64,000 nt of DNA from Aculops lycopersici (Eukaryota; Arthropoda; Arachnida; Trombidiformes; Eriophyidae): assembly GCA_015350385.1 (NCBI GenBank), contig WNKI01000003.1:374644-438643 (forward strand), given 5' to 3'. Within the stretch, counting starts at the first letter, position 1; every line of letters starts with the position of its first letter. Below, piece after piece: positions 34,401-42,875 of the stretch. The notes below the pieces were generated by a model. That model searched no databases. It saw only the letters and a list, made by a program, of their open reading frames with translations, and was not told the origin of the DNA. The position numbers and the translations under genes were made by a program.

Positions 34401-35156
34401 AAAAAGGTTAACTCTGTGGACATAGACGACAATGACGACGATCGTGGTGAGAATGATGACGATAGCGACATGTACGACGACGACGATGACGATGAGTTTG
34501 ACCATTTTCTCGATGGCGAGAGCGACGATTACCTGAGCGGAAGCTCCGATTACGACTACGACGATTGGGACTACCATGACGACGACGACGACGACGACGA
34601 AGACTTTTACGACGGCGAGAACTACGACTCATTCAATGCTAAACCAGCGAAGGGCCGCCTGTTTGCTGGGTCCGATGAGGAGGTTCGTCAGTACAACAAA
34701 AATAGCAAATTGAAATCGGAGGAACACAAGAAGTCCTGCAGGAACTTGCTTGCGGGTCCTACAAGCGCAGGAAAAACAACTACAACTGCAAAGTCAACTG
34801 GACTATCGTTAGCCAGGCGATTGTTTGAATCCTCAAATTCATCATCCAGCAACCAAACGAGCAACAAACGAAAAGTCCGCTTGAGCGACGAGGAGGCAAA
34901 GGATGTGCTAATGGAGCTCAGCGAGCGACGACAGTCCTCAAGTGGTGCCACTTCCGCCAGACACTCGACTGCATCAACATTGTCGCCGCCGCCGCCGCCA
35001 TTGCAAGCTGCCAGTTGCGAGAGCAAAACATCGAGCTCGGCGAAGGTCAAGAGGCCAAAGTCTTGGAGGAAGTTCGCGGAAGCGGAAGTGGACGAAGCAG
35101 ACCGTGACCAACAACAACAACGGCAGCAGCAGCAAAGTTCATGCTCGATTATGTAG
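10495..35156 (+). CDS. giant RASL10-type Ras-like GTPase (3,316 aa predicted, two coding exons)
   Basis: Exon 1 is 10495-10537 and exon 2 is 25249-35156; GT (10538) and AG (25247-25248) give an in-frame phase-1 join. The first residues MHYIRLVVLGDSQVGKTSLI contain the P-loop G10-x4-GKT. The remaining G-domain blocks are far apart. EINIVDMP with FPTSTLIEW and AYLLVFDL lies near 880-935, NKAD (G4) is 957-960, and LVRKHWKCNYIECSAASNW (G5) is near 3002-3021. The protein ends in CSIM, a CaaX box. RASL10A/B share these idiosyncratic words (ILDFPPI, FPVNTLQEW, LVRKTWKCGYVECSAKYNW, CAIM) in about 200 residues. Here two insertions of about 820 and 2,050 residues separate the blocks. They are rich in Ser, Gln, Gly and Ala, with Asn, Ala, Arg/Lys and long Asp/Glu tracts. 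As in RASL10, the usual switch-II DxxG is replaced (DMPT), so GTP hydrolysis may be atypical. AATAAA is at 35275-35280. Uncertain: whether unannotated introns remove parts of the insertions. Confidence 0.85.
10764..10796. repeat. perfect 13-bp hairpin, 7-nt loop
   Basis: Arms ataaatgctcccc (10764-10776) and ggggagcatttat (10784-10796) are exact reverse complements. The site is inside the intron, about 230 bp after the donor. Confidence 0.95.
12547..12568. repeat. CAA microsatellite
   Basis: Run of about seven CAA units within the long intron. A similar run lies at 15824-15847. Confidence 0.85.
13237..13276. repeat. perfect 14-bp hairpin, 12-nt loop
   Basis: Arms tcggtggctggctc (13237-13250) and gagccagccaccga (13263-13276) are exact reverse complements in the long intron. 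Confidence 0.95.
13431..13804. other. assembly gap (374 N) inside a CT microsatellite
   Basis: The run of N is flanked by CTCTCTCTCT on the left and CTCTCT on the right. The gap is probably an unresolved CT expansion; its stated length may be an estimate. Confidence 0.95.
15594..15632. repeat. perfect 13-bp hairpin, 13-nt loop
   Basis: Arms tcgagtgtcagct (15594-15606) and agctgacactcga (15620-15632) are exact reverse complements in the long intron. Confidence 0.95.
16733..19876 (+). CDS. nested intronless gene of unknown function (1,047 aa)
   Basis: ATG 16733 to TAA 19874-19876, lying entirely within the RASL10-like intron and on the same strand. It starts MDPFEDFEEILAQSRSFS. Most of the protein is low complexity: acidic runs near 178-230 and 323-335, Ser/Ala-rich 340-470, Gln run near 743-750, and PLPPPPPRTK near 925. 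Three stretches look ordered and helical: about 625-665 (SWAREQLRLQRQICELLVEYLLLG), 695-745 (ERKLGDLVLRLSDEF...) and 780-830 (FNRLLQFYERKLRQFDRSL...). No signal peptide, TM or known domain is visible. The length without stops argues strongly for coding. An ATTAAA at 19903-19908 lies just after the stop. The Asp/Ser/Gln compositional style is like the insertions of the host protein. It could also be an independent retro-derived gene. Confidence 0.7.
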   Translation: MDPFEDFEEILAQSRSFSIKKVGADTRGQIGGVSFGDSKGEAVESDDQANRRRQTRPKTAKVSATPELGRRTFGTLQRQRQRQRHEIQQQVEDSGNIVAGDISSQAANQRLNRQQLATTSNQRLEFGASGKISNKDNIITFASTSSASRLKTEGSSTGLAAKSAAAASETYNRNHIELEDDDDGKDEDERSDGNDYGSESVDNVDSLAEDGIDGNDDDDDGGVHELGARGYERQNKTNGSSLRPPPEPRLGAQNQRQLETLSEVSEELSVDWRDLELAVGEDRVKAGETFKQPAPENKRVEADDLVSADSPSASSERQSNERRSADDDDDDDDDAADVVPSNKLSASSSLASSSASSPSLASGHSAAESKLESSFAPRRDSRQPEASSEPNELRPASELSTATSVGSMVNLVRDLDSEESNLHSDPQAKSESSDHSSLPRASSIVASELSHQSSEQREVKVKLASMSRGGQMGRIKAKATKRSDEDSEPGETKAQSGDVTIAAAAREAATSTAELLADNLIKKLEAQFGQLAGMMDFKSRKLELGSGVGATGANLKTGHQFEAEVAPSAATDTDAAAGATDARQLKPNGRNNDSQQTATCKSTTSTNDAPGVETEPDRANNHQRRDLDLDSWAREQLRLQRQICELLVEYLLLGDYDAHKSEQHHNAYELSDEGGDQASICQLNSGQRQPGQPPQKPTGFRGREALERKLGDLVLRLSDEFTSSRDPFELVRQLTIVRDAASFRQRQKQQQQQQRDDYSKLFRPKFKVSNENQYSKGDNRNEDRYHNFDDDEFNRLLQFYERKLRQFDRSLLIDSMSHNLNNSKSTVLITYGGKTSHATSGYVVPHEPYNHQLEAHRFQLATESAASSRFAMKEGPPRYRQASSYEPTDGNEEKTTTEKLQSQRGEQAGSFSTNCRQASGELARDATPLPPPPPRTKTAMSSTFGSGENLIKINGNSEDNIRRKQSDLKEVAAPAAATTTMTPAATIVATRTKVSSLDFSGSRFKFRANSLMRSIRLESSRLQHFEATTTRAKSFALGAYSTSAPVI
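20576..20656. repeat. perfect 13-bp inverted repeat, 55-nt spacer
   Basis: Arms cgagtgggggaaa (20576-20588) and tttcccccactcg (20644-20656) are exact reverse complements. Confidence 0.9.
22680..22703. repeat. GGTT microsatellite
   Basis: About six units of GGTT, preceded by a CTCG run, in the long intron. Confidence 0.85.
22764..22796. repeat. perfect 13-bp hairpin, 7-nt loop
   Basis: Arms cagaaagtaccat (22764-22776) and atggtactttctg (22784-22796) are exact reverse complements. The loop length is the same as in the hairpins at 10764 and 47998. Confidence 0.95.
24525..24563. repeat. 15-bp hairpin with one mismatch, 9-nt loop
   Basis: Arms tacagttatcttgcc (24525-24539) and ggcaagctaactgta (24549-24563) pair at 14 of 15 positions. 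The hairpin begins 9 bases after a GTCGCTAGGCGC word. Confidence 0.85.
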
Positions 35157-36716
35157 AGACCTCAATTATATTTTAGCGGTTGTTCCTCTCGTTAACGTTG
35201 CCTAACATCAACAAGAGTGACAACATCTCATTGTTAATCGTTATGTTCTTGTGTGATTACTAGTAAGTTAGTTAAATAAATTTCCTCTTATTCCTCTCAA
35301 CCTCTACCAAGAATTCGAAGAAACTCTAGCCACCCCCATTAACGAACCGCAATAATAATTAATTGATTTCCACTTCAATGAGTCGGCAGACGAGAAAAGA
35401 TTGATTGTATAAAGAGAGTCAAGACATTTGCATGCCTTTTCCTTTCTTCATAATTAATAATTGATAGAATTTGTGCGGTTTCAGATTACAATGTTGGTTT
35501 TGCATTGGATTTGTGTGTTTAAAGCTTGTGTTAAGAGCTACAAGCAACTTGTCGAGTCGCTAGGTCCCGCTCGCCCGGCTGGGCGCTATGTCGCTCAGCC
35601 CTCTGCTCTGCTCGAGCTAACGAAAACTAGACCATCGATTTGAAAGTTGAATGAGTTGGGTGGGAGCAACCACTTGCTAAATTACCATGCGAATCATGTG
35701 AAGAATGATGTTGGAATCTACTTAAAAATTTTCAACGCAAAAGAACTCTATCATGTTGCACGTGATTCCCAAAGAGGAAAAGAACTTGAGCTGGACAGAG
35801 CTGAGGTTTCAATTTGCTGAACTTGAGTGAGTGCAAATCCCTCCAACTGGATAATATACACAAACACAAATACAAACACTTGTCGACAAATAGAAGTTTG
35901 TGTGTTTATTTTATTCGGCCAGCCAAACTAGCAGCGAGAGCTTACAAAAGCTCAAGGCCACCTTCGTCCCCTTGATCCTTGATCCCCTCGTACCCGGAAT
36001 AGTTTAGCCCCCGCCTACCTCTACAATAGCAGAAGGAGCAAACTGAATCCTTGTATGCGATATGATCTCTCATACTCTCGGCTCTTATCTCTCAATTCCA
36101 ACTAATGCAATCAAAGGTCTTCCACTTCTTCTTTCTCGTCTACTGAAACTTTCCCATCTCCTCTCATCGCATCCTCTCTAACCTCGATATTCTTGTATTG
36201 TGAGTCCACGGTTATAACAACGTCAGTAACAACAATACCCGCTCGTCATCTCTCTAGACACTCGAGCGTCATGATTGCTGCGCCGCTAGTTAGATGGATG
36301 AGTTGGGTCTTGGAGTTGCTCTTGCTATTGGCTGATCCCCGAAACGCACACAACTCACAGGATGAGGAACAACAAAAACGAACCGGAAGCGGCTCAGGTA
36401 ACTTGCTGGTCCTCACTGCTGTGCTCTTGTCGGTTAGCCATGAATCAAGAGTTAGCAGGTAAGAGGGAGGGGGAGGAAGAGAGAGAGAAAGAGATCAGCC
36501 AACTCGCTCAGGTAAGCGAGTTGATTGATGAGCCTACAACACCCACTCTCGTATCTGATCTCCTTTGCTTGTAATCAATTCCTCTCAACCACCACCACTA
36601 CCGCCAACGCCACAACCACCGGTTAACATTTGCGATAGTTACGGTTTGGACAAGAGAGAGATGCGCAATAAAAGAGGCGCATGTTGCAACGCCGCCCCTC
36701 GCAAACCACAAAAAGA
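35157..36716. other. tail-to-tail intergenic region
   Basis: 3' UTR of the RASL10-like gene (AATAAA 35275-35280) faces the 3' end of the perlecan-like gene. Two overlapping minus-strand AATAAA signals at 35905-35915 would give the latter an approximately 800-nt 3' UTR. No ORF is supported. Confidence 0.55.
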
Positions 36717-39700
36717 TTACATCTCGTCGGAGTCGTCGCTGTCGCTTCCGGTTGCCATTGTGGTGGTTGATCTTGGCCTGCTTTTGCCCTGAGCCAAGGG
36801 GTTTGTTGTTGCCGTTGGTGAGAGTCCCAGTGTGAGAGGTGAGCTTGATAGTGGAAACGTTGTATCCATTGGACTTGCGCTTTGGGCTTGCGAGTTGCAG
36901 GGGACTAGATTTCTTGCGGTTGAAAGTTGAGTTTGATGATCGCTGCGAACCAAATTCAGCGGCGACCAGGTAAAATTTCGTAAATTTAGCTCCACCGACG
37001 AGAGGCAACCCGAGAAGCCGGACAAGTAGAGCCAGCTATTTGTTGAAAGAAAGTTCATTGCAAATGTGGGCAGTCCGCCGAGGTAAATGTCGCTGCCAAC
37101 ATTCAACTTGTCCAACTTTCCCGGCGACTGACCCTCGTATTTGTGCAACTCGTCTATAATTAACTTGCCCACTTTCGCCTCTCTGATTGCGCTAATCGTG
37201 TGCAGCTCGCCATCGTTGACTCGCCGCGACGATCTGATGATGGCAAGACCAGAGCCGAGCTCGTAGCTGAGCTCAACATGCCCATCGACTAGAGCAATGG
37301 CAAGGAAGTCGCTTGAATGATAGCTTGTGGTTAGTTTAACCAACAAATTTGCAACCATCGACTTGGAGGCTTGAAGTTTTTGGTGCCTCGAGGCCAAAGG
37401 TAAACTGTCCAACTTGTTGGTCTCATTGCTGGAAAACGCTTGGCCAAAATAGATTAATAATCCGTAAGCTGATTTAGTTTGCAATTTAAAGGTTATATTT
37501 TGATACTCCTTCATCGACGAGGTTGACTTTTCAAAATTAGTCAAATTGAAACTATCTAGCGAGTTGTTTTGTGCCAAATATAACTGCGTCTCCTCCAATC
37601 GATTGAACCTAAATTGCAGGTAAGATTGAGGTAGAAAACCAATGCTAGTCTCAGAGGTAAATGTGGCCACCTGTTGGCAAGTGTCGCCCATGAAGCCCAA
37701 CTGGCAATGACACTTGTAGGAGCTTGAAGTTAAAGAGTCGCATTGTAGGGTTCCGCTTGAATTGCATGGTTTCTGAGAGTCGCAAATACCTGGCGAGGAG
37801 ATCATTTGGTGGTGTGGTGGCTCCATTTTCATGATTGGTGGTTTTATTGGTGCTAGAGTTGCTGTTGGCGTAACTTGAGTTTTGGTAATGTTTGCATTAG
37901 GAATGTGGAATGCAAATGGCACGTTAACTTCGCAATGACGACCAAACCAACCAGGTGAACACAGACACCGCAAGTCCGAATCAATGAGAGATTTTTTCTG
38001 CATTTGACTAGATGATTCTCTTGATCGATTTGTTGGAGCCGCCGAAAATCTATCCACCTGACAAACTCCCTGACCCAAATTTTGATTGCAATTAAACAAT
38101 TTCGAATCACATTCGGTCTTGTCACACTCAAATATTCCCAAGGAAACCGTACGATTCTTTGCCATCAAATTAATCTCTTGTCCTGAAACTTTGAGTGAAC
38201 TGATGCATCCCTGAAATCCCCTTGAATATCCATGAAATTTTCTAACTCTTTGGCCCCGATTGTTGCTGTTATTGACAAACTGAGAGGAATCAGGTAAGAA
38301 AATTTGATGGCCTCCAATGTAGAGAACGGAATCCAGATTTAGATTGAAAAATTTACCCGACGAACTATTGCTAACAGGTGGCTGTCCATCCAACCACATG
38401 ACGGCGCCCCTCCTATTGCGCTCTATCAAAACCCTATGCCACTGATTCAATTCTAATGGATTCAAGCTCTTCAAAGAGGTCATGCCATCGCCAAGTTCAA
38501 ACTTGAATTCCAAATAACCGCGATTCATGCCCAAGGAAATAAAGTCACCTCCGTAGGGATCTAATCCGCCACCAAGTTGATTGGATGATCTACCGTGAAG
38601 TTGACCATTGTAAAGCATTAATCCGTGATCCTTTTCAGGTGAAAATTTCATCTCCAACTCCAACTGATAGTCTGCACCTGAAATTGTTGGCAAAGATATA
38701 AACGAAGTTGGTCGCTGGGTAAACCTTGCAATCGGGATCTGTACCTGAATTATAACTGACCAGCTACTTGTGATATCATTATTATTATTATTGGTTGCAT
38801 TGACGATCCTTTGGCTAGAGTGGCAAGTGTACAGATCAGCGTCGTTGCTGGTTATTGCATCAAATGCCAGTGGTTTATTGGCATTGATATCGCGCCACTT
38901 AATGTCGCCCGTTCCACTGCCACGAATCCAAAAGTAATTACCGCGAAGCGGGCAGTCAATTGTAGATCTCGAATCCAGTGGAAAAGATCTAATTTCAACT
39001 TGAGATGAAGAGTTCGAATGATTGCCTGCTACAAAATCTGCCGCTGAACCCGTTAGTTGCTCACTTGATTCAATAGTAAACTCTGAGTTCTCATCATTCT
39101 TGTTAACTTCAAGCCTGAAATCAACATGTTGAGTCAAGTCGTTATAGTTGCATCTGTAAATAGCTGAATTTTCCTTTCGCAACTGGTAGATGATCAATAA
39201 ATTGTTTTGAATGTAAACATTGTCCTGAAAAACGCTCTGTCCCGAGTGTAAGTTTGTCCAGATAATATTCCTTTCCAAATCGTCCAAGTCAATCCTATGA
39301 GCTAGACTATCATTTTTAAGACTCAACATGCACTCTAATGTCACGGAATCACCCAAGTACAAATGACCCTTTGAGGCCACTATTTTTGCTTGCAAATTTG
39401 TAGCCAACAAATTGATTAGCTGATTTTGCTCGCTATCTAAACCGCCACTCACCATCAGGTTAATCTTGGCTTGTAAGACCTGATTTGGTTTCGAAGATCT
39501 AGCGGAGCACAAATACAAACCATGATCTTGCTCGCTAACATTTTGAATCCACAAATTTTGCTCAATTTGAACACTTGATCTTGGCAACTCCTTTCCCTCG
39601 CGCGACCAACTAGTTGCCGGCTGCTCAACCCCATTTACCTGACACCTGAGCTCAATATTTGAGCCAACTCTCGCCACTTTGGTCTTGGTATTTTGAAGTC

Positions 39701-42700
39701 CATTTTGGAATCCAAGATTCGAGTTGTTGTATTGATTTGTTAGATTGAATTCATTAACACTATTGCTGTTGTTGTTACTATTACTTGCAGGCTTTTGGAG
39801 GTTTGTGGTGGTCACGAAACCTGTTGATTCTTCTAGCGAGTCAAATACTTTGATCAGAGCTGGCGCATTTTCAATGCCAATCTTGTTACGTCCTTTGCAC
39901 TGATAAACACCCTCGTGCGATTTGCTCACATTTAGAATCTTCAGTTTGGATCCAAATTGCAACAATTGCGATTGTTGATTTGATTCCAAAACACCATCAA
40001 TGTTAGTTCTATAGTATGGCTTTATACTAGCTGCCGTAAGCGACGAAACAGGTGGTTGCAAATCAGGCGATGCTCCCATCAGTTGGGGAGCAATCCACTC
40101 TACTACAGTTGGCTGCAGGCCAGAGATGGCAATACAATCCAGAGTTACATTTGATCCAACGAGCACATTTGTCTTTGTTGGTCTCACTATCAACTTAGGC
40201 AGTTGGCTATTGTATAGATTGCGACTTGCTGAATTATTATACAACTTACTAGTTAGCGACAAATCCTCCACCACAACCATAATCGTGTCGTGCAAAATCA
40301 GCGTGGAGTTCAATGGATCTCGGGCATTGCAAGTGTACTCGCCTGAATCCTCAGTTGTAACTCGATCAAATTTCAACGTTGCCCTTTCTTGACCACCGTG
40401 TAAATTTGACACTGAACGTGTAATTAGTGAGAAAAATGCCCCCTTATCTGGCCGCGACCATTCAATGTCCAATGGCATCGGATGCCCGGAGGCTGTGCAA
40501 TCTAAATGGAAACTATCGTTTACCTTTGCCAACATGGGACTTTGTTGTTGAATTTGAACGAAAACTGGCTTTCTAATTACCAAGTTAGCCACTGCACTGT
40601 GCCTGCCCCACTCGTTTTCGGCCAAACAAACGTAATCGCCCTCGTCGTCCAGAGCAATGGTACTAATTGACAATGACAGAGTCTTGCCATCGTCTTCAAG
40701 TTTCGTGCTAACATTTGAGGTGACGCTGCTAACTTTTGTTAGATCATAAATGTCCAGCCCACTAACGCTTCCGGTTCCACCCTCCCATCTATTGCTGAGG
40801 CTGTTAGAATTAGCTCTTAGCCAGCGTAACTTTGGCACTGGTCTACCTGCCATAATGTGACACTTGAAGGTGACATTTTGGGGTGACATCAAGCTCCCGT
40901 CGCTCAACTCAATAACCTGCCTCTTCATCTCTTGAGCAATTCTAACAAGTGGTTGCTCGCGATACTCTACGTCCACCAAAACTGAGGCCTGATTTGAGCC
41001 ATGCTTATTGCTGGCCCTACAAACATATTGGCCTTGGTGATGAGCTTGAGCGTTTTGGACTTTGATTAAGCTTATTGCGGTCACCCTAATTTGATTAATC
41101 TTTTGATTCATAGCACTAGAGCTCGACGTTGACCTCGAGCTCTTGAGCGAGTGACAGGTGAAGTGCTCGCAATAAATTGCAGCATCCTGCGCTAATATTT
41201 TCTCTACAATTAAACCATCGATATTCAAATCAGGTGTCGAATTTAAACGGTCGTCGAAATCGCTGTCGTTGTAGTTGTTGTTGTTGCTGCTGCTGCTGCT
41301 GATCTCATTATTTGAAGCACTAGTTCTGTCCGAATCAAAATTATCATCAGATTTTATCTGACTCTCAATGGTAGTAGCGATTGTCGGGATTGTTTTTGGT
41401 GTTGTGATGGTTGAAGTATCTGTGAATCCATTCACTCGATACCAACTCACCTTTGGAGCCGGATATCCGGTTGCCTCGCACTGAATGGTGGCCGAGCTAT
41501 TGGGCGGCAATCTTAGGAGTTCAGGTGTAACAAAAACCAGAGGCGCCGAATCCTCCGCCGGTCTAGCGGTCAACTCGCCACTTGCTTGAGCAGTTAGATT
41601 AAACTGTGGCAAATCCAGCAAACACTTGTAGATTCCACTATGCTCCTGGGGAGAGAACGACCAAATAACCAAAACGTTGCCCATTACGCTCACATTCCGG
41701 GGTAATTGGCCACCTGTTTGCAAGGTGGGTGCCATGTGAAGTAGTTGCGCTCGCCGACTTCCTACAAACTCGAAAGTCCATTGCAAATCACTAGGCTCGG
41801 GGTCTGGATCTAGCTCTCCAGTTGTACAAACCAATTGTATGCTAGCTCCATCACTCACCTCAGAGTAACTGGGAAAAACCTGAAGTGAGGGCAATAATCT
41901 GGCCAAATTATCCTGAGTAAATTGACTGGATCCATCGACTAGTGGCTCGTTGTCGTTGGAGAAGTTGGTATTGTGGTTGATATTGTTGTTGAAGATTTGC
42001 GAATTGCCTGCCGTTAATTGGATGCGAACTTCATCCAAAACAGACGACTCACTTGAATCCTCCAGAGCTTGACAAAAGTAGTTACCCTCGTCAGTTGGCT
42101 GGAAGTCGACCAATTCCAAGTCCAATCCTCCGGCCCTTTGAACAGTCCACAATCGACTTGCTGGCGTAGCACTCAATGAGACCGATGGTGGTGTTTGCAA
42201 GTTCGATGCTTGCTCATCAGGCGATACAGTGGCGGTTATTGACTGATTTGATTGAGATCCGATAACCGAGCGCAGCCAGCGGAGTTTAAACTTTAAATCC
42301 TGGTTCAAATTTGAGGTAAACTTGCATTGTAGAGTCACCGATGATCCAATCTGAAGATCTGTCGACTGTTGACTTTGTACATATACTTCCAGTGGCTTTA
42401 AGTTTCGTTGCGTCAAACTAATGCTAGAGTTGGCCGATGGAATAGGAGAACAGATAACCGAACCCTGAGCTTGAGTCTGATTCGTGGTCTTGTTAGAGCC
42501 GATGCAATCGTCGGGTATGGCGCGCTTTGTGCCATTATGCTCTTGTCTACTGAAGTTTTTAGTCAGGAGAGATAAGTTATCAGGTAATATGAAGGATTCA
42601 AAGTCTTGATTTGCAACCAAATTGAAACTTTGGTTTTCTTGTTGGTGCGAGCTTTTCAATGCGCTACAATGCGGTGGCGAGATTAATGTTGAGTTTTGCG

Positions 42701-42875
42701 AAACACAATCTAGTAGTTGACCTTGACCATGAGTTTCCGGTTGAGATGGCGATACAATGATGAAAAAGATGTAAAAGATATAAGTAACGGACAACATGAT
42801 TGCAAATACGGAAACAATTCCAATTGTCGAGACAGGAAACTGCCAAGACCTCAATTGGGGTCGAGCTGTTTGCAT
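36717..42875 (-). CDS. perlecan-like Ig / laminin-G / EGF protein (2,052 aa)
   Basis: A single exon runs from ATG 42875 to TAA 36717-36719. Residues 15-41 form a strong hydrophobic segment (IGIVSVFAIMLSVTYIFYIF), either an uncleaved signal anchor or a signal peptide. About nine Ig domains follow (about 165-1375), recognised by C...W...D-x-G-x-Y-x-C patterns such as ATIQCEATGYPAPKVSWYR, DDEGDYVCLAENEWGR and TEDSGEYTCNA. Then come laminin-G domain 1 (about 1381-1565), EGF-like (about 1588-1650, ending CLCSPGWFGRHC), EGF-like (about 1695-1733, CHCQLGFMGDTC) and laminin-G domain 2 (about 1735-2000). The Ig-LG-EGF-EGF-LG order matches perlecan domains IV-V, but one of the usual three LG modules and domains I-III are missing. 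Perlecan organises basement membranes and binds dystroglycan through LG modules. The tail ends GSDSDDSDEM, an acidic Ser-rich stretch. Many N-x-S/T sites are present. Confidence 0.8.
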   Translation of the reverse strand: MQTARPQLRSWQFPVSTIGIVSVFAIMLSVTYIFYIFFIIVSPSQPETHGQGQLLDCVSQNSTLISPPHCSALKSSHQQENQSFNLVANQDFESFILPDNLSLLTKNFSRQEHNGTKRAIPDDCIGSNKTTNQTQAQGSVICSPIPSANSSISLTQRNLKPLEVYVQSQQSTDLQIGSSVTLQCKFTSNLNQDLKFKLRWLRSVIGSQSNQSITATVSPDEQASNLQTPPSVSLSATPASRLWTVQRAGGLDLELVDFQPTDEGNYFCQALEDSSESSVLDEVRIQLTAGNSQIFNNNINHNTNFSNDNEPLVDGSSQFTQDNLARLLPSLQVFPSYSEVSDGASIQLVCTTGELDPDPEPSDLQWTFEFVGSRRAQLLHMAPTLQTGGQLPRNVSVMGNVLVIWSFSPQEHSGIYKCLLDLPQFNLTAQASGELTARPAEDSAPLVFVTPELLRLPPNSSATIQCEATGYPAPKVSWYRVNGFTDTSTITTPKTIPTIATTIESQIKSDDNFDSDRTSASNNEISSSSSNNNNYNDSDFDDRLNSTPDLNIDGLIVEKILAQDAAIYCEHFTCHSLKSSRSTSSSSAMNQKINQIRVTAISLIKVQNAQAHHQGQYVCRASNKHGSNQASVLVDVEYREQPLVRIAQEMKRQVIELSDGSLMSPQNVTFKCHIMAGRPVPKLRWLRANSNSLSNRWEGGTGSVSGLDIYDLTKVSSVTSNVSTKLEDDGKTLSLSISTIALDDEGDYVCLAENEWGRHSAVANLVIRKPVFVQIQQQSPMLAKVNDSFHLDCTASGHPMPLDIEWSRPDKGAFFSLITRSVSNLHGGQERATLKFDRVTTEDSGEYTCNARDPLNSTLILHDTIMVVVEDLSLTSKLYNNSASRNLYNSQLPKLIVRPTKTNVLVGSNVTLDCIAISGLQPTVVEWIAPQLMGASPDLQPPVSSLTAASIKPYYRTNIDGVLESNQQSQLLQFGSKLKILNVSKSHEGVYQCKGRNKIGIENAPALIKVFDSLEESTGFVTTTNLQKPASNSNNNSNSVNEFNLTNQYNNSNLGFQNGLQNTKTKVARVGSNIELRCQVNGVEQPATSWSREGKELPRSSVQIEQNLWIQNVSEQDHGLYLCSARSSKPNQVLQAKINLMVSGGLDSEQNQLINLLATNLQAKIVASKGHLYLGDSVTLECMLSLKNDSLAHRIDLDDLERNIIWTNLHSGQSVFQDNVYIQNNLLIIYQLRKENSAIYRCNYNDLTQHVDFRLEVNKNDENSEFTIESSEQLTGSAADFVAGNHSNSSSQVEIRSFPLDSRSTIDCPLRGNYFWIRGSGTGDIKWRDINANKPLAFDAITSNDADLYTCHSSQRIVNATNNNNNDITSSWSVIIQVQIPIARFTQRPTSFISLPTISGADYQLELEMKFSPEKDHGLMLYNGQLHGRSSNQLGGGLDPYGGDFISLGMNRGYLEFKFELGDGMTSLKSLNPLELNQWHRVLIERNRRGAVMWLDGQPPVSNSSSGKFFNLNLDSVLYIGGHQIFLPDSSQFVNNSNNRGQRVRKFHGYSRGFQGCISSLKVSGQEINLMAKNRTVSLGIFECDKTECDSKLFNCNQNLGQGVCQVDRFSAAPTNRSRESSSQMQKKSLIDSDLRCLCSPGWFGRHCEVNVPFAFHIPNANITKTQVTPTATLAPIKPPIMKMEPPHHQMISSPGICDSQKPCNSSGTLQCDSLTSSSYKCHCQLGFMGDTCQQVATFTSETSIGFLPQSYLQFRFNRLEETQLYLAQNNSLDSFNLTNFEKSTSSMKEYQNITFKLQTKSAYGLLIYFGQAFSSNETNKLDSLPLASRHQKLQASKSMVANLLVKLTTSYHSSDFLAIALVDGHVELSYELGSGLAIIRSSRRVNDGELHTISAIREAKVGKLIIDELHKYEGQSPGKLDKLNVGSDIYLGGLPTFAMNFLSTNSWLYLSGFSGCLSSVELNLRNFTWSPLNLVRSDHQTQLSTARNLVPCNSQAQSASPMDTTFPLSSSPLTLGLSPTATTNPLAQGKSRPRSTTTMATGSDSDDSDEM

